Source: Dactylosporangium siamense
GTDB lineage: Bacteria > Actinomycetota > Actinomycetes > Mycobacteriales > Micromonosporaceae
Reading direction: 5' to 3'
Assembly (NCBI RefSeq): GCF_016862795.1
Contig: NZ_BONQ01000182.1
Span: 21,222-85,221, forward strand
Length of the DNA stretch: 64,000 nt
Of the stretch, positions 47,447 to 55,520 are shown piece after piece. Numbering within the stretch: position 1 is the stretch's first letter; each line of letters opens with the position of its first letter. The translations under genes were made by a program, and so were the position numbers. The notes beneath the pieces were generated by a model that did not search any database, was not told the DNA's origin, and saw only the letters and a list, made by a program, of their open reading frames with translations.

Positions 47447-48289
47447 ATGCACAACACACACTTGATGACCAGCGAAGATGCGGAACCCACGACAGTGCGG
47501 GTCACCATCGACGCCGGCGTCGCGTGGGTCGAGCTCAACCGCCCCGAGGTGTTGAACTCGTTCAACGAGACGATGCTGCGCGAGCTCGCCGCCCTGTGGG
47601 CACGGCTGCGCCTCGACGACGAGGTGCGGGCCGTGGTCGTCACCGGAGCCGGCGAGAAGGCGTTCTGCACCGGCTACGACCGCTCCGGCCTGGAGCCCAC
47701 CGATGACGACTCCGCTCAACTCCTGAAGGCGAGCAGCCCGTTCCTGCGCGCCGACGTCGGCGACTTCCTCGGCCCCAAGTCCTGCGACCTGTGGAAGCCG
47801 GTCATCGCCGCGGTCAACGGCATCGCCTGCGGCGGCGCGTTCTACCTGCTCGGCGAGGCCGACATCATCATCGCCGCGGACACCGCCACGTTCTTCGACC
47901 CGCACACCACGTTCGGCATGCCCGCCGTGTTCGAGCCGCTGCACCTGCTGCGCCGCATGCCGCTGGGCGAGGTGCTGCGGCTGACCTTGCTCGGCTCGGC
48001 CGAGCGGATGTCCGCCCGGCGCGCGCTGGAGATCGGCCTGGTGTCCGAGGTGGTGCCCGGCGACCAGCTGCGCGCGGCGGCGGCGACGGTCGCCGACACC
48101 ATCGCGGCCCTGCCGCCGCTCGCGGTCCAGGCCACCCTGCGGGCCATCTGGATCGGCTCGGAGATGGCGCCCGGCCAGGCGCTCGGCGTCGCCCACGCGC
48201 TCGTCGCCGCCGGCACCGACCCGGCCGCCCTCGCCGCCGGCCAGGACGCGTTCCGCGCCGGCGGCCGGCCGAAGTGGCGACTGCGATGA
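47447..48289 (+). CDS. Enoyl-CoA hydratase/isomerase-family protein (copy 1)
   Basis: 280-residue crotonase-fold protein, first gene of the plus-strand catabolic operon. WVELNRPEVLNSFNETMLRE opens the fold, VVVTGAGEKAFCTGYDRSG gives the oxyanion-hole strand and KPVIAAVNGIACGGAFYLLG the second oxyanion helix. The acidic position after the second helix reads FGMPAVFEPLHLL, so the usual catalytic Glu pair is not clearly conserved and the exact reaction is open. GTG 47444 and ATG 47447 both lie at the predicted transcription start, so the mRNA may be leaderless; ATG 47465 is a shorter option. The stop overlaps the next start (ATGA). Confidence 0.85.
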   Translation: MHNTHLMTSEDAEPTTVRVTIDAGVAWVELNRPEVLNSFNETMLRELAALWARLRLDDEVRAVVVTGAGEKAFCTGYDRSGLEPTDDDSAQLLKASSPFLRADVGDFLGPKSCDLWKPVIAAVNGIACGGAFYLLGEADIIIAADTATFFDPHTTFGMPAVFEPLHLLRRMPLGEVLRLTLLGSAERMSARRALEIGLVSEVVPGDQLRAAAATVADTIAALPPLAVQATLRAIWIGSEMAPGQALGVAHALVAAGTDPAALAAGQDAFRAGGRPKWRLR

Positions 48290-49302
48290 TGGACTTCGCC
48301 CTCTCCAGCGAGCAGCTCGACCTCCGCGCGGGCCTGACCGCCCTGTTCGCCGACCACTCGACGCCGGCCCGGGTCCGGGCGGCCGAGCCGCTGGGCTTCG
48401 ACCCGGCGCTGTGGGCGGTGCTCGGCGGGTTCGGCTTCCCGCACCTGGCCGGCTCCCGCGACGGCGCCCCGGCCCGGCTGGCCGACCTCGCCGTCGCCGC
48501 CCAGGACGCCGGCGCCTGCCTCGCCTCGGCACCGCTGGTGGAGACCCTGGTCGCGACCCGGCTGCTGGACCGCCTCGGCGCCGCCGCCGGCGACGACCTG
48601 GTCACCTTCTCCCCCCGACCGGCCGTGGCCGGTGTCGCCCGGACCGTCCCGTGGGCCGCCGTCGCCGACCGCGTGATCGCCTGCGACGGGGACCGGATCC
48701 TCATCGCCGGGCCCGGCCACGACGTCGAGCGGCCCAAGCAGACCCTCGCCGGGCTGGCGATCGGCCACGCCGACCTCACCGGCGCGACCGTCCTCGCCGA
48801 GGGACCGGCGGCGGTGTCGGCCTTCGCCGAGGCCCGGGCCGACTGGCAGGTCCTCACCGCGGCCGCCCTCGCCGGCGTCGCCGCCGCCGGGCTGCACCTC
48901 GGCGTGGAGTACGCGAAGACCCGCCACCAGTTCGGCCAGCCGATCGGCGCGTTCCAGGCCCTCGCCCACCAGCTCGCCGACGCCGCCGCCCTCGTCGACG
49001 GCGCGCAGCTGCTGGTCCAGGAGGCGGCCTGGGCCGGCGACACCGGCAGCCCCCGCCGGCACGGCCTGGCCGCGATGGCCGCCGCGTTCGCCGGCCGGGC
49101 CGCCCGCCAGGCCACCGACCGCGGCCTGCACGCACACGGCGGCTACGGCTACACCCTCGAATACGACATCCAGCTGTACTTCCGCCGGGCCAAGGCACTG
49201 AGCCTGCTCAGCGGCGGCGAGTCCGCGGCGGTCGACGCCGTCGTCGCGCTCGCGCTGGCCGACACCGACTCCGACTCCGACCACGACACAGGGCGGCGGT
49301 AG
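48286..49302 (+). CDS. Acyl-CoA dehydrogenase, short subunit-type
   Basis: 338 residues, shorter than the usual 380-400. The N-terminal helical domain (MMDFALSSEQLDLRAGLTAL) is followed by a reduced beta-domain and the C-terminal helices GVAAAGLHLGVEYAKTRHQF, GQPIGAFQALAHQLAD and HAHGGYGYTLEYDIQLYFRR. The C-terminus lacks the YEGT-type FAD/active-site motif. Small dehydrogenases of this kind pair with a longer partner in alpha2beta2 complexes for bulky cyclic CoA esters (mycobacterial FadE pairs). The longer partner follows immediately. ATG 48286 overlaps the preceding stop. Confidence 0.85.
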   Translation: MMDFALSSEQLDLRAGLTALFADHSTPARVRAAEPLGFDPALWAVLGGFGFPHLAGSRDGAPARLADLAVAAQDAGACLASAPLVETLVATRLLDRLGAAAGDDLVTFSPRPAVAGVARTVPWAAVADRVIACDGDRILIAGPGHDVERPKQTLAGLAIGHADLTGATVLAEGPAAVSAFAEARADWQVLTAAALAGVAAAGLHLGVEYAKTRHQFGQPIGAFQALAHQLADAAALVDGAQLLVQEAAWAGDTGSPRRHGLAAMAAAFAGRAARQATDRGLHAHGGYGYTLEYDIQLYFRRAKALSLLSGGESAAVDAVVALALADTDSDSDHDTGRR

Positions 49303-50481
49303 ATGGACTTCGAGCTCTCCGCGGCACAGCTGCGCTTCCGCGACGAGGTCCGGCAGTTCCTGGCCGGGCTGCCACCGCAGACGTCGGCGGCCGTGCACGA
49401 CACCGGCACGCTGCACAGCTGGGACGTGCACCGGGCGATGGCCGAACGCGGTTGGCTGAAGGCGGCCTGGCCGGTCGAGCAGGGCGGGCAGGGCCGGGAC
49501 CCGTTCGAGATGGCCACCCTCAACGAGGAGTTCGCCCGGGCCGGCATCCCGATCGAAGGCTGGCTCATCGCCGAGCTGGTGGCCAAGACGCTGCAGATCG
49601 TCGGCACGCAGCAGCAGCGGCACGAGGTCATCCCGGCCATCCTCGGTGGGGAGATCCTGCTGTGCCTGGGCTACTCGGAGCCGGACTCGGGCTCCGACGT
49701 GGCCGCGGCCCGCACCCGGGCCACCCGCGACGGCGACGGCTGGGTCATCGACGGGCAGAAGATGTTCACCACGATGGCGCATGAGGCGAGCTACGTCTTC
49801 CTGCTCGCCCGCACCAACCCTGACGTCCCCAAGCACCGCGGCCTGACCATGTTCCTGGTGCCGCTGGACGCCGACGGGGTCCAGGTCCGCCCGGTGCACA
49901 CGCTCGGCGGGGAACGCACCAACGCCACGTTCTACGACCGGGTCCGCGTCCCGGACAGCGCACGGGTCGGCGAGGTCGACGGCGGCTGGGACGTCATGAT
50001 GGTGGCGCTCGCCTTCGAGCGGCAGCCGGCCGCGGCCGGGCACCTGCTGCACCTGCTGGGCCGCGCACTGGACTGGGCCCGCACGGCCGGCCCGGACGGG
50101 CCGGCGCCGATCGAGCGGCCCGAGGTGCGCGCCTGCCTGGCCCGGGCGTACACCGACCTCGAGGTGAGCCGCCTCATGGGGTACCGGATGACCTGGCTGA
50201 CCTCACGCGACGTCCTGCCGCACACCGAGGGGTCCCTGGCGAAGCTGTTCAGCTCCGAGGCGCTCATGCGGGCCTCGGCGTCCCTCGTGGACGTCGTCGG
50301 CGCCGACGCGCTGCTCACCGGGCACGGCACCGGGGCACCGGCCGACGGCTGGATCGAGCACGAGTTCCGGCACTCGGTCGTGACCACCATCTACGCCGGC
50401 ACCAGCGAGATCCAGCGCGGCATCATCGCCGAACGGCACCTCGGCCTGCCCCGCGCCACCGCCCGGCGGGCCGGGTCATGA
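49303..50481 (+). CDS. Acyl-CoA dehydrogenase, long subunit-type
   Basis: 392 residues. The full ACAD fold is present: N-terminal helices (FELSAAQLRFRDEVRQFLAG), LCLGYSEPDSGSDVAAARTR (flavin/beta-domain entry), GWVIDGQKMFTTMAHEASYV, and the C-terminal TTIYAGTSEIQRGIIAERHL that binds FAD across the dimer. Where medium-chain enzymes have the catalytic Glu (YEGT), this has YAGT, so the base must come from elsewhere or from the partner subunit. Its ATG follows the previous TAG without a gap, supporting a heteromeric complex with the short subunit. Confidence 0.87.
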   Translation: MDFELSAAQLRFRDEVRQFLAGLPPQTSAAVHDTGTLHSWDVHRAMAERGWLKAAWPVEQGGQGRDPFEMATLNEEFARAGIPIEGWLIAELVAKTLQIVGTQQQRHEVIPAILGGEILLCLGYSEPDSGSDVAAARTRATRDGDGWVIDGQKMFTTMAHEASYVFLLARTNPDVPKHRGLTMFLVPLDADGVQVRPVHTLGGERTNATFYDRVRVPDSARVGEVDGGWDVMMVALAFERQPAAAGHLLHLLGRALDWARTAGPDGPAPIERPEVRACLARAYTDLEVSRLMGYRMTWLTSRDVLPHTEGSLAKLFSSEALMRASASLVDVVGADALLTGHGTGAPADGWIEHEFRHSVVTTIYAGTSEIQRGIIAERHLGLPRATARRAGS

Positions 50482-51299
50482 CCGCCGAGCAGGACGTGAC
50501 GCAGCAGGTGCGCTGCACGGTCGAGGGCGGCGTGGCCCGGATCGTGTTCGACCGCCCCGAGCGGCGCAACGCGCTCGGCCCGCCGCAGCGTGAACGGCTG
50601 ATCTCGCTGCTGGCCGAGGCCGGCGCGGCGGTCGAGGTGCGGGCGGTCGTGCTCTCCGCGGTCGGCCGGGCCTTCTGCGCCGGCGGCGACCTCGGCCTGC
50701 CGAAACCCGCTCCGCCCGCCGACGGCCGGCCGGACCGGGTGGTCGGCGCCACCGGGCCCGCGGTCCGCAGCGCGCAGGCCCTCATCGCCGCGGTCCTCGA
50801 CTGCCCCAAGCCGGTCATCGCCGCGGTCAACGGGGTGGCCGCCGGCATGGGCGCCCAGCTCGCCCTCGCCGCCGATGTCGTCGTCGCCTCGACCAGCGCC
50901 CGGTTCGCGGAGCTGTTCATCACCCGCGGGATCGTGCCGGACGCCGCGGCGGCGTACCTGCTGCCCCGCATCCTCGGGCTGCACCTGGCGAAACGGCTGC
51001 TGCTGCTCGGCGGCGACCTGAGCGTCACCGACGCCGAACGCCTCGGCATCGTGCACCAGGTGGTCGAGCCCGACGACCTGCCGGCCGCCGCCGACGCCCT
51101 CGCGGCCCGGTTCGCGGCCGGGCCGACCGTCGCGATCGGCCTGGCCAAGCGCCTGCTGAACCAGTCGCTGGACTCGGACCGGGTCTCGGCGTTCCACCAG
51201 GAGGAGATGGCGGTGGCGATGAACGTGTGGACCGAGGACAGCGCCGAAGGGCTGCGCAGCTTCGCGGAGAAGCGCGACCCGGTCTTCCGGGGGTGGTGA
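50478..51299 (+). CDS. Enoyl-CoA hydratase/isomerase-family protein (copy 2)
   Basis: 273 residues, crotonase fold. IVFDRPERRNALGPPQRERL, VVLSAVGRAFCAGGDLGLP (oxyanion strand with a canonical AGGD) and KPVIAAVNGVAAGMGAQLAL are clear. FAELFITRGIVPDAAAAYLL has acidic residues at the two positions used for hydratase/isomerase chemistry (E and D), so this copy looks more conventional than copy 1. It probably hydrates the enoyl-CoA made by the dehydrogenase pair. Overlaps the preceding stop (ATGA) and lies four bases before the amidohydrolase gene. Confidence 0.87.
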   Translation: MTAEQDVTQQVRCTVEGGVARIVFDRPERRNALGPPQRERLISLLAEAGAAVEVRAVVLSAVGRAFCAGGDLGLPKPAPPADGRPDRVVGATGPAVRSAQALIAAVLDCPKPVIAAVNGVAAGMGAQLALAADVVVASTSARFAELFITRGIVPDAAAAYLLPRILGLHLAKRLLLLGGDLSVTDAERLGIVHQVVEPDDLPAAADALAARFAAGPTVAIGLAKRLLNQSLDSDRVSAFHQEEMAVAMNVWTEDSAEGLRSFAEKRDPVFRGW

Positions 51300-51303
51300 C
51301 GCG

Positions 51304-52200
51304 ATGCCCAGGCCCACCGACATCGGCGTGATCGACCTGATGATGGGGATCCCGAAAGGACCCGGCGACGACAGCTGGCGCCGGTTCCTCGGCACCCAGC
51401 TGCGCGACCAGGAGAGCCGCGAGACCTACCGGTTCCCCGCCGAGTACATGTACAAGAGCCTGCCGGACCAGCGGTTCAGCACTGACGGCGCGGCGGCCGT
51501 GCTGGGCGAGATGGACCGCTTCGGCGTCGAGCGCGGCATGATCACCGTCAGCTTCGACGACGAGCTCGCCGTCGCCGCGCTCAAGGACCACCCGGAGCGG
51601 TTCCTCGGGGCGTTCCCCGTCGACCCCAACGCCGGGATGGAGGGTGTACGGGCGCTGCGCCGGGCCGTCGAGGAGCTCGGCGTGGTCGCGGCGAGCGCGA
51701 TGCCCAGCGGGCTCAACCCGCCGGTGCCGATCAACGACAAGCGGTTCTACCCGCTGTACGCCGCCTGCGTCGACCTGGACATCCCGATCTTCGTCTGCGC
51801 TGGCGTGCCCGGGCCCCGGATCCCGTTCGCGGCTCAGGAGGTCGCCCTCATCGACGAGGTCTGCTGGTACTTCCCCGAGCTGCGCTTCGTCACCCGGCAC
51901 GGCTGCGAACCGTGGGTCGACCTGGCCGTGAAGCTGCTGCTGAAGTGGCCCAACCTGTACTACTCGACCAGCGCGTTCGCGCCGAAGTACTACCCGCGGC
52001 AGATCCTGGACTTCGCCAACACCCGCGGCGCGGACAAGGTGCTCTACGCCGGCTACTTCCCGATGGGCCTGTCCCTGGAGCGCATCTTCACCGAGCTGGA
52101 CGACCTGCCGCTGCACGACGGCGTGTGGGAGAAGTTCCTGCGCACCAACGCACTGCGGGTGCTCGGCCTGGACCGCTCCGGCCGCGGGACTGCAGCATGA
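51304..52200 (+). CDS. Amidohydrolase-2 (ACMSD-like) family protein lacking the N-terminal HxH motif
   Basis: 298 residues with an amidohydrolase TIM-barrel: LGAFPVDPNAGMEGVRALRR, FYPLYAACVDLDIPIFVCAG, WYFPELRFVTRHGCEPWVDL (metal-type His) and DKVLYAGYFPMGLSLERIF, the strand that usually carries the catalytic Asp (here Gly-Tyr). The N-terminal strand, normally DxHxH, reads VIDLMMGIPK with no histidine. Metal chemistry may therefore be lost or altered; members could act as C-C lyases/decarboxylases or have a non-catalytic role. It sits between CoA-pathway genes, and this start is only four bases beyond the hydratase stop. Confidence 0.82.
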   Translation: MPRPTDIGVIDLMMGIPKGPGDDSWRRFLGTQLRDQESRETYRFPAEYMYKSLPDQRFSTDGAAAVLGEMDRFGVERGMITVSFDDELAVAALKDHPERFLGAFPVDPNAGMEGVRALRRAVEELGVVAASAMPSGLNPPVPINDKRFYPLYAACVDLDIPIFVCAGVPGPRIPFAAQEVALIDEVCWYFPELRFVTRHGCEPWVDLAVKLLLKWPNLYYSTSAFAPKYYPRQILDFANTRGADKVLYAGYFPMGLSLERIFTELDDLPLHDGVWEKFLRTNALRVLGLDRSGRGTAA

Positions 52201-53252
52201 CCCGCCGGGCGGTCGTCGTGGGTACGGGCTTCGGGCTGCGGGTGCACGTGCCGGCGCTGCGGGCGGCCGGGTTCGAGGTGGCCGCACTGGTGGGCCAGGA
52301 CGCCGAGCGGACCACCCGGCGGGCCGCGCGGGTCGGCGTGCCGGCCGGGTTCGACTCGCTGCAGGCCGCACTGCGGGCCACCGACGCCGAGGTCGTCACC
52401 ATCGCCACGCCCCCGGACACGCACGCCGAGCTCGCCGGGCTGGCCGTGGCGGCCGGGCGGCACGTCATCTGCGAGAAGCCCCTCGCGCTGTCGGTCGAGC
52501 AGGCCGAGACGATGACGAAGGCGGCCGACGCGGCCGGTGTCGTCGCGCTGGTCGGCACCGAGTTCCGGTGGGACCCCGCGGTCGAGGCGGTCCGCGCCGC
52601 GATCGCCGATGGCCGCATCGGCCGGCCGCACACGGTCACGGTCGTGCGGTCCTACCCGATCCTCGCCGACGCCGAAGCGGGCGCGCCCGGCTGGTGGTTC
52701 GACCCGGCCCGCGGCGGCGGGTGGCTGCGCGCGAACGGCACCCACCTGCTGGACCAGCTGCACCTGTGGCTCGGCCCGATCGCCGAGGTGTCGGCCACGC
52801 TGGGCCAGGCGGTGCCCCGCCCCGGCGGCGGCGCCGACGACGGCTACGGCGTGCTGCTGCGCACCGCGTCCGGCGCGGTCGGGATCATCCAGGAGTGCGC
52901 GGCGGTCTGGGGCCCGCCGGTCGAGGTGACCCGGGTGGCCGGCACCGCCGGCACGGTGTCCATCGTGGACGGCCGGGCCCTCCTCGAGACCGCCGACGGG
53001 ACCCGCGACCTGAGCGCCGCACCGTCGCAACCAGACACAACTGACAGCAGCCGCCCGTGGACCGCGGCCGAGATCGCCGCCTACACCGGTCTCGCCGGTT
53101 GGCTGTACCGGCACCTCGAAGACGGCAGCACCGGTGAGCAACGTCCGGCCACCTTCGCCGACGGCCTGGCCGTGCTGCGGGTCGTCGAGGCGATCCAGGT
53201 CTCGGCCGAGCAGGGCCACGCCGTCACCGTCCAGCCCGGAGGTGCCCCATGA
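52197..53252 (+). CDS. Gfo/Idh/MocA-family NAD(P)-dependent oxidoreductase
   Basis: 351 residues. Rossmann domain VVVGTGFGLRVHVPALRAAG with GxGxxG-like signature, VVTIATPPDTHAELAGLAVA, and the EKP motif in HVICEKPLALSVEQAETM, the lysine that helps catalysis. The C-terminal alpha/beta domain has GGGWLRANGTHLLDQLHLWL, where the His corresponds to the usual catalytic or metal-type histidine. Substrates in this family are sugars, inositols or cyclic alcohols. In this operon it may reduce or oxidise a cyclic intermediate. ATG 52197 overlaps the amidohydrolase stop; the stop overlaps the next start. Confidence 0.87.
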   Translation: MTRRAVVVGTGFGLRVHVPALRAAGFEVAALVGQDAERTTRRAARVGVPAGFDSLQAALRATDAEVVTIATPPDTHAELAGLAVAAGRHVICEKPLALSVEQAETMTKAADAAGVVALVGTEFRWDPAVEAVRAAIADGRIGRPHTVTVVRSYPILADAEAGAPGWWFDPARGGGWLRANGTHLLDQLHLWLGPIAEVSATLGQAVPRPGGGADDGYGVLLRTASGAVGIIQECAAVWGPPVEVTRVAGTAGTVSIVDGRALLETADGTRDLSAAPSQPDTTDSSRPWTAAEIAAYTGLAGWLYRHLEDGSTGEQRPATFADGLAVLRVVEAIQVSAEQGHAVTVQPGGAP

Positions 53253-53872
53253 GCCGCCCACTCGACCCCGCGGTGGTCCGCCCCGACGGCACCGCGGTCG
53301 TGACGATGGAACTGCAGCGCGGCATCGTCGGCCCCGAGAGCCTGGTGCCGGAGCTGGGCGAGCAGCTGCGGGCCGCCGGTGGCGTCGGCAACGTGCGCCG
53401 CCTGCTGACCGCGGCCCGCACCGCCGGGGTCGCGGTCGTGCACGCCACCGTAGCCCGCCGGGGCGGCGGCCGGCCGGGCCTGACGAACGCGCCGATCCTG
53501 GAGCGCGCCGCGGCCATGCCCGAGCACCTGCGCACCGGTTCGGTGTCCGCGCAGGTGCTGGCGGAGATCGGGCCGGAGGACGACGACGTCACCGTCGAGC
53601 GGCTGCACGGCGTGACCCCGTTCACCGGCACCGAGCTCGACGCGAGCCTGCGCGGCCTCGGCGTGCGCACGATCGTCCTGGTCGGCGTGTCGGTGAACAT
53701 GGGCATCCTCGGTGCCTCGATGGAGGCGGTGGGGCTGGGGTACCGCGTGGTGGTGCCGGTCGACGCGGTGGCCGGCGTCCCGGCCGACTACGCCGCCGAG
53801 GTGATCCGCTACAGCCTGCGCCACCTCGCCACGCTGTCCACAGTGGACGAGGTGGTGGCGGCATGGACCTGA
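53249..53872 (+). CDS. Isochorismatase-fold (cysteine hydrolase family) protein with missing catalytic residues
   Basis: 207 residues, Rossmann-like isochorismatase fold: VVTMELQRGIVGPESLVPEL, RLLTAARTAGVAVVHATVAR, TPFTGTELDASLRGLGVRTI and VLVGVSVNMGILGASMEAVG. In active cysteine hydrolases the first strand ends in Asp (xxD-Q) and the last motif is TNxCVxxTA. Here those positions are Glu and Gly (VSVNMGILG), so the nucleophile is absent. It may be a non-hydrolytic or regulatory member, or use other chemistry. The stop lies 10 bases inside the following SDR gene, so it is tightly coupled. Confidence 0.78.
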   Translation: MSRPLDPAVVRPDGTAVVTMELQRGIVGPESLVPELGEQLRAAGGVGNVRRLLTAARTAGVAVVHATVARRGGGRPGLTNAPILERAAAMPEHLRTGSVSAQVLAEIGPEDDDVTVERLHGVTPFTGTELDASLRGLGVRTIVLVGVSVNMGILGASMEAVGLGYRVVVPVDAVAGVPADYAAEVIRYSLRHLATLSTVDEVVAAWT

Positions 53873-54612
53873 CCGGACGCACCGCTGTCGTTGCGGGCGT
53901 GGGACCGGGGCTGGGCCGCGAGCTCGCCCTGACCTTCGCCGAGGCCGGCGCCGACCTGGCGCTGCTCGCCCGCAACGCCGACTACCTGGAGCAGGTCGCC
54001 GGCGAGGTCGAGGCGGCCGGCCGGGCCGCGCTGCGCCTGCCGGCCGACCTCACCGACCGGGCCCGCTGCGCCGAGGCCGCCGAGCGCATCGGCGAGCGGT
54101 ACGGCGCCGTCGACGTCCTCGTGCACAACGCGTTCTCCCGGCCGCCGCTTGGCTCGCTCGGTGAGCGCACGGCCGCCGACTGGCACGCGGCGGTCGACGG
54201 CAACATCCTGTCGGCCACCAACCTGCTGTACGAGCTGCTGCCGCTGATGCGGGGACGGGCGGCGGCGGTCGTGCTGGTCAGCTCCATCTCGGCGCGCCGG
54301 CCGCACCCCGGCTCCGGCATCTACGCCGTGGTGAAGTCGGCGATGCTCACCCTGGTCCAGGTCCTGGCCCGCGAGCTGGGCCCGCACTCGGTCCGGGTCA
54401 ACGCCGTCGTGCCCGGATACATCGAGTCGGACAACCTGGAGGCGTTCTTCGCCGACGCCGGCGCCCGGCGGGCCGCGCTGGAGGGGACCTGTCTGGGCCG
54501 GTTCGTGACGGCCCGGGAGGTGGCCGACGTGGCCGCCTTCCTCGGCTCGCCCGCCGCCGCCGGCGTGACCGGGCAGACGCTCGACGTCAACGCAGGCCAA
54601 TGGTTCGGCTGA
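53863..54612 (+). CDS. Short-chain dehydrogenase/reductase
   Basis: 249-residue classical SDR. Cofactor motif AVVAGVGPGLGRELALTFAE (TGxxxGxG variant), LLARNADYLEQVA suggesting NADP/NAD choice, VLVHNAFSRPP (NNAG equivalent HNA), catalytic VLVSSISARRPHPGSGIYAV with Ser, and Tyr and Lys in IYAVVKSAM. C-terminal DVAAFLGSPAAAGVTGQTLD is standard. It likely oxidises or reduces a hydroxyl/keto group in the pathway, e.g. a hydroxyacyl-CoA. ATG 53863 lies within the end of the preceding gene (10-bp overlap). Last enzyme gene before the transporter. Confidence 0.9.
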   Translation: MDLTGRTAVVAGVGPGLGRELALTFAEAGADLALLARNADYLEQVAGEVEAAGRAALRLPADLTDRARCAEAAERIGERYGAVDVLVHNAFSRPPLGSLGERTAADWHAAVDGNILSATNLLYELLPLMRGRAAAVVLVSSISARRPHPGSGIYAVVKSAMLTLVQVLARELGPHSVRVNAVVPGYIESDNLEAFFADAGARRAALEGTCLGRFVTAREVADVAAFLGSPAAAGVTGQTLDVNAGQWFG

Positions 54613-54613
54613 C

Positions 54614-54680
54614 CCGTGAGACACCCCGCCGCCTGAGGACACCCGCCACCTGAGGACACCCCGCCCCTGAGGACACCTGG
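54614..54680 (+). repeat. 17-bp tandem repeat between the SDR and ABC transporter genes
   Basis: CCTGAGGACACC starts at 54632, 54649 and 54666 with an exact 17-bp period, preceded by a degenerate copy CCGTGAGACACC at 54614. Each unit contains GAGGA. The array fills the only non-coding gap between enzyme genes and transporter and ends six bases before the GTG of the ATPase gene. Confidence 0.85.
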
Positions 54681-54686
54681 AGCACA

Positions 54687-55520
54687 GTGGACACACAGAC
54701 ACGGCAAGCGACCGCGGCCCCGCCGACGGCACCCGCGGGCGCCAAGCTGCTCGCGTCCGGCGTGGAGCGGCAGTTCATCTCCGGCAAGAGCCGCGTGCAC
54801 GCCCTCGGCCCGTTCGACCTGCGGGTGGCCGACGGCGAGTTCGTCTGCCTGGTCGGCCCGTCCGGCTGCGGCAAGTCGACGTTCCTGCGCATCGTCAACG
54901 GCCTGCTGCCACCGACCGCGGGCACCCTGGACCTCTGGCTCGACGAGGGCCGGGCGGACACGTCCATGGTCTTCCAGGACTACGGGGTGCTGCCCTGGAA
55001 GACCGTCCTCGCAAACGTGCGGTTCGGCCTGGAGATGGCGAAGGTCCCCCGGCGGGAGGCCAACGAGCGGGCGATGGAATGGATCCGCCGGATCGGGCTG
55101 AGCGGCTTCGAGAAGGCCTACCCGGCCACGCTCTCCGGCGGCATGCGGCAGCGGGTATCGATCGCCCGGGCCCTCGCCGTACAGCCGCAGATCCTGCTCA
55201 TGGACGAGCCGTTCGCGGCCGTGGACGCACAGATGCGGGTGGTGCTGCAGGAGGTGCTCCTCAAGGTCTGGGAGGAGGACCGGCGCACCGTCATCTTCGT
55301 CACCCACAGCCTCGAGGAGGCGCTCGTGCTCGGCGACCGCGTGGTCGTCGTGTCGGCCCGGCCCGGCCGGGTGGTCAGTGACATCACCGTGCCGTTCGGG
55401 CGGCCCCGCGCCAGCGACGTGCGCCGCACGCCCGAGTTCGCGGAGCTGCATCAGAACGTGTGGGACGTGCTGCGCGACGAGGTCCAGGCCTCGCTCGCAG
55501 CAGGAACGGAGGCGTCATGA
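54687..55520 (+). CDS. ABC transporter ATP-binding protein (nitrate/sulfonate/taurine type)
   Basis: 277 residues. Walker A VGPSGCGKSTFLR, Q-loop MVFQDYGVLPWKTV (the LPW form typical of SsuB/TauB/NrtD), signature LSGGMRQRVSIAR, Walker B ILLMDEPFAAVD, and FVTHSLEEALVLGD. The C-terminal IxVxxxRPR segment (DITVPFGRPRASDVRRT) is also SsuB-like. GTG 54687 follows TGGAG. It energises import by the next two genes. The placement directly after enzyme genes implies uptake of the pathway's substrate, probably an organic anion. Confidence 0.92.
   Translation: MDTQTRQATAAPPTAPAGAKLLASGVERQFISGKSRVHALGPFDLRVADGEFVCLVGPSGCGKSTFLRIVNGLLPPTAGTLDLWLDEGRADTSMVFQDYGVLPWKTVLANVRFGLEMAKVPRREANERAMEWIRRIGLSGFEKAYPATLSGGMRQRVSIARALAVQPQILLMDEPFAAVDAQMRVVLQEVLLKVWEEDRRTVIFVTHSLEEALVLGDRVVVVSARPGRVVSDITVPFGRPRASDVRRTPEFAELHQNVWDVLRDEVQASLAAGTEAS

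Noticed and set aside
47842..50052. 736-codon minus-strand open frame across the dehydrogenase pair
   Set aside because: Antisense to three genes with clear family motifs.
54614..54680. Considered as a CRISPR-like array or IS end
   Set aside because: Period is 17 bp with 5-bp gaps, far too short for spacers, and no inverted termini or transposase are nearby.
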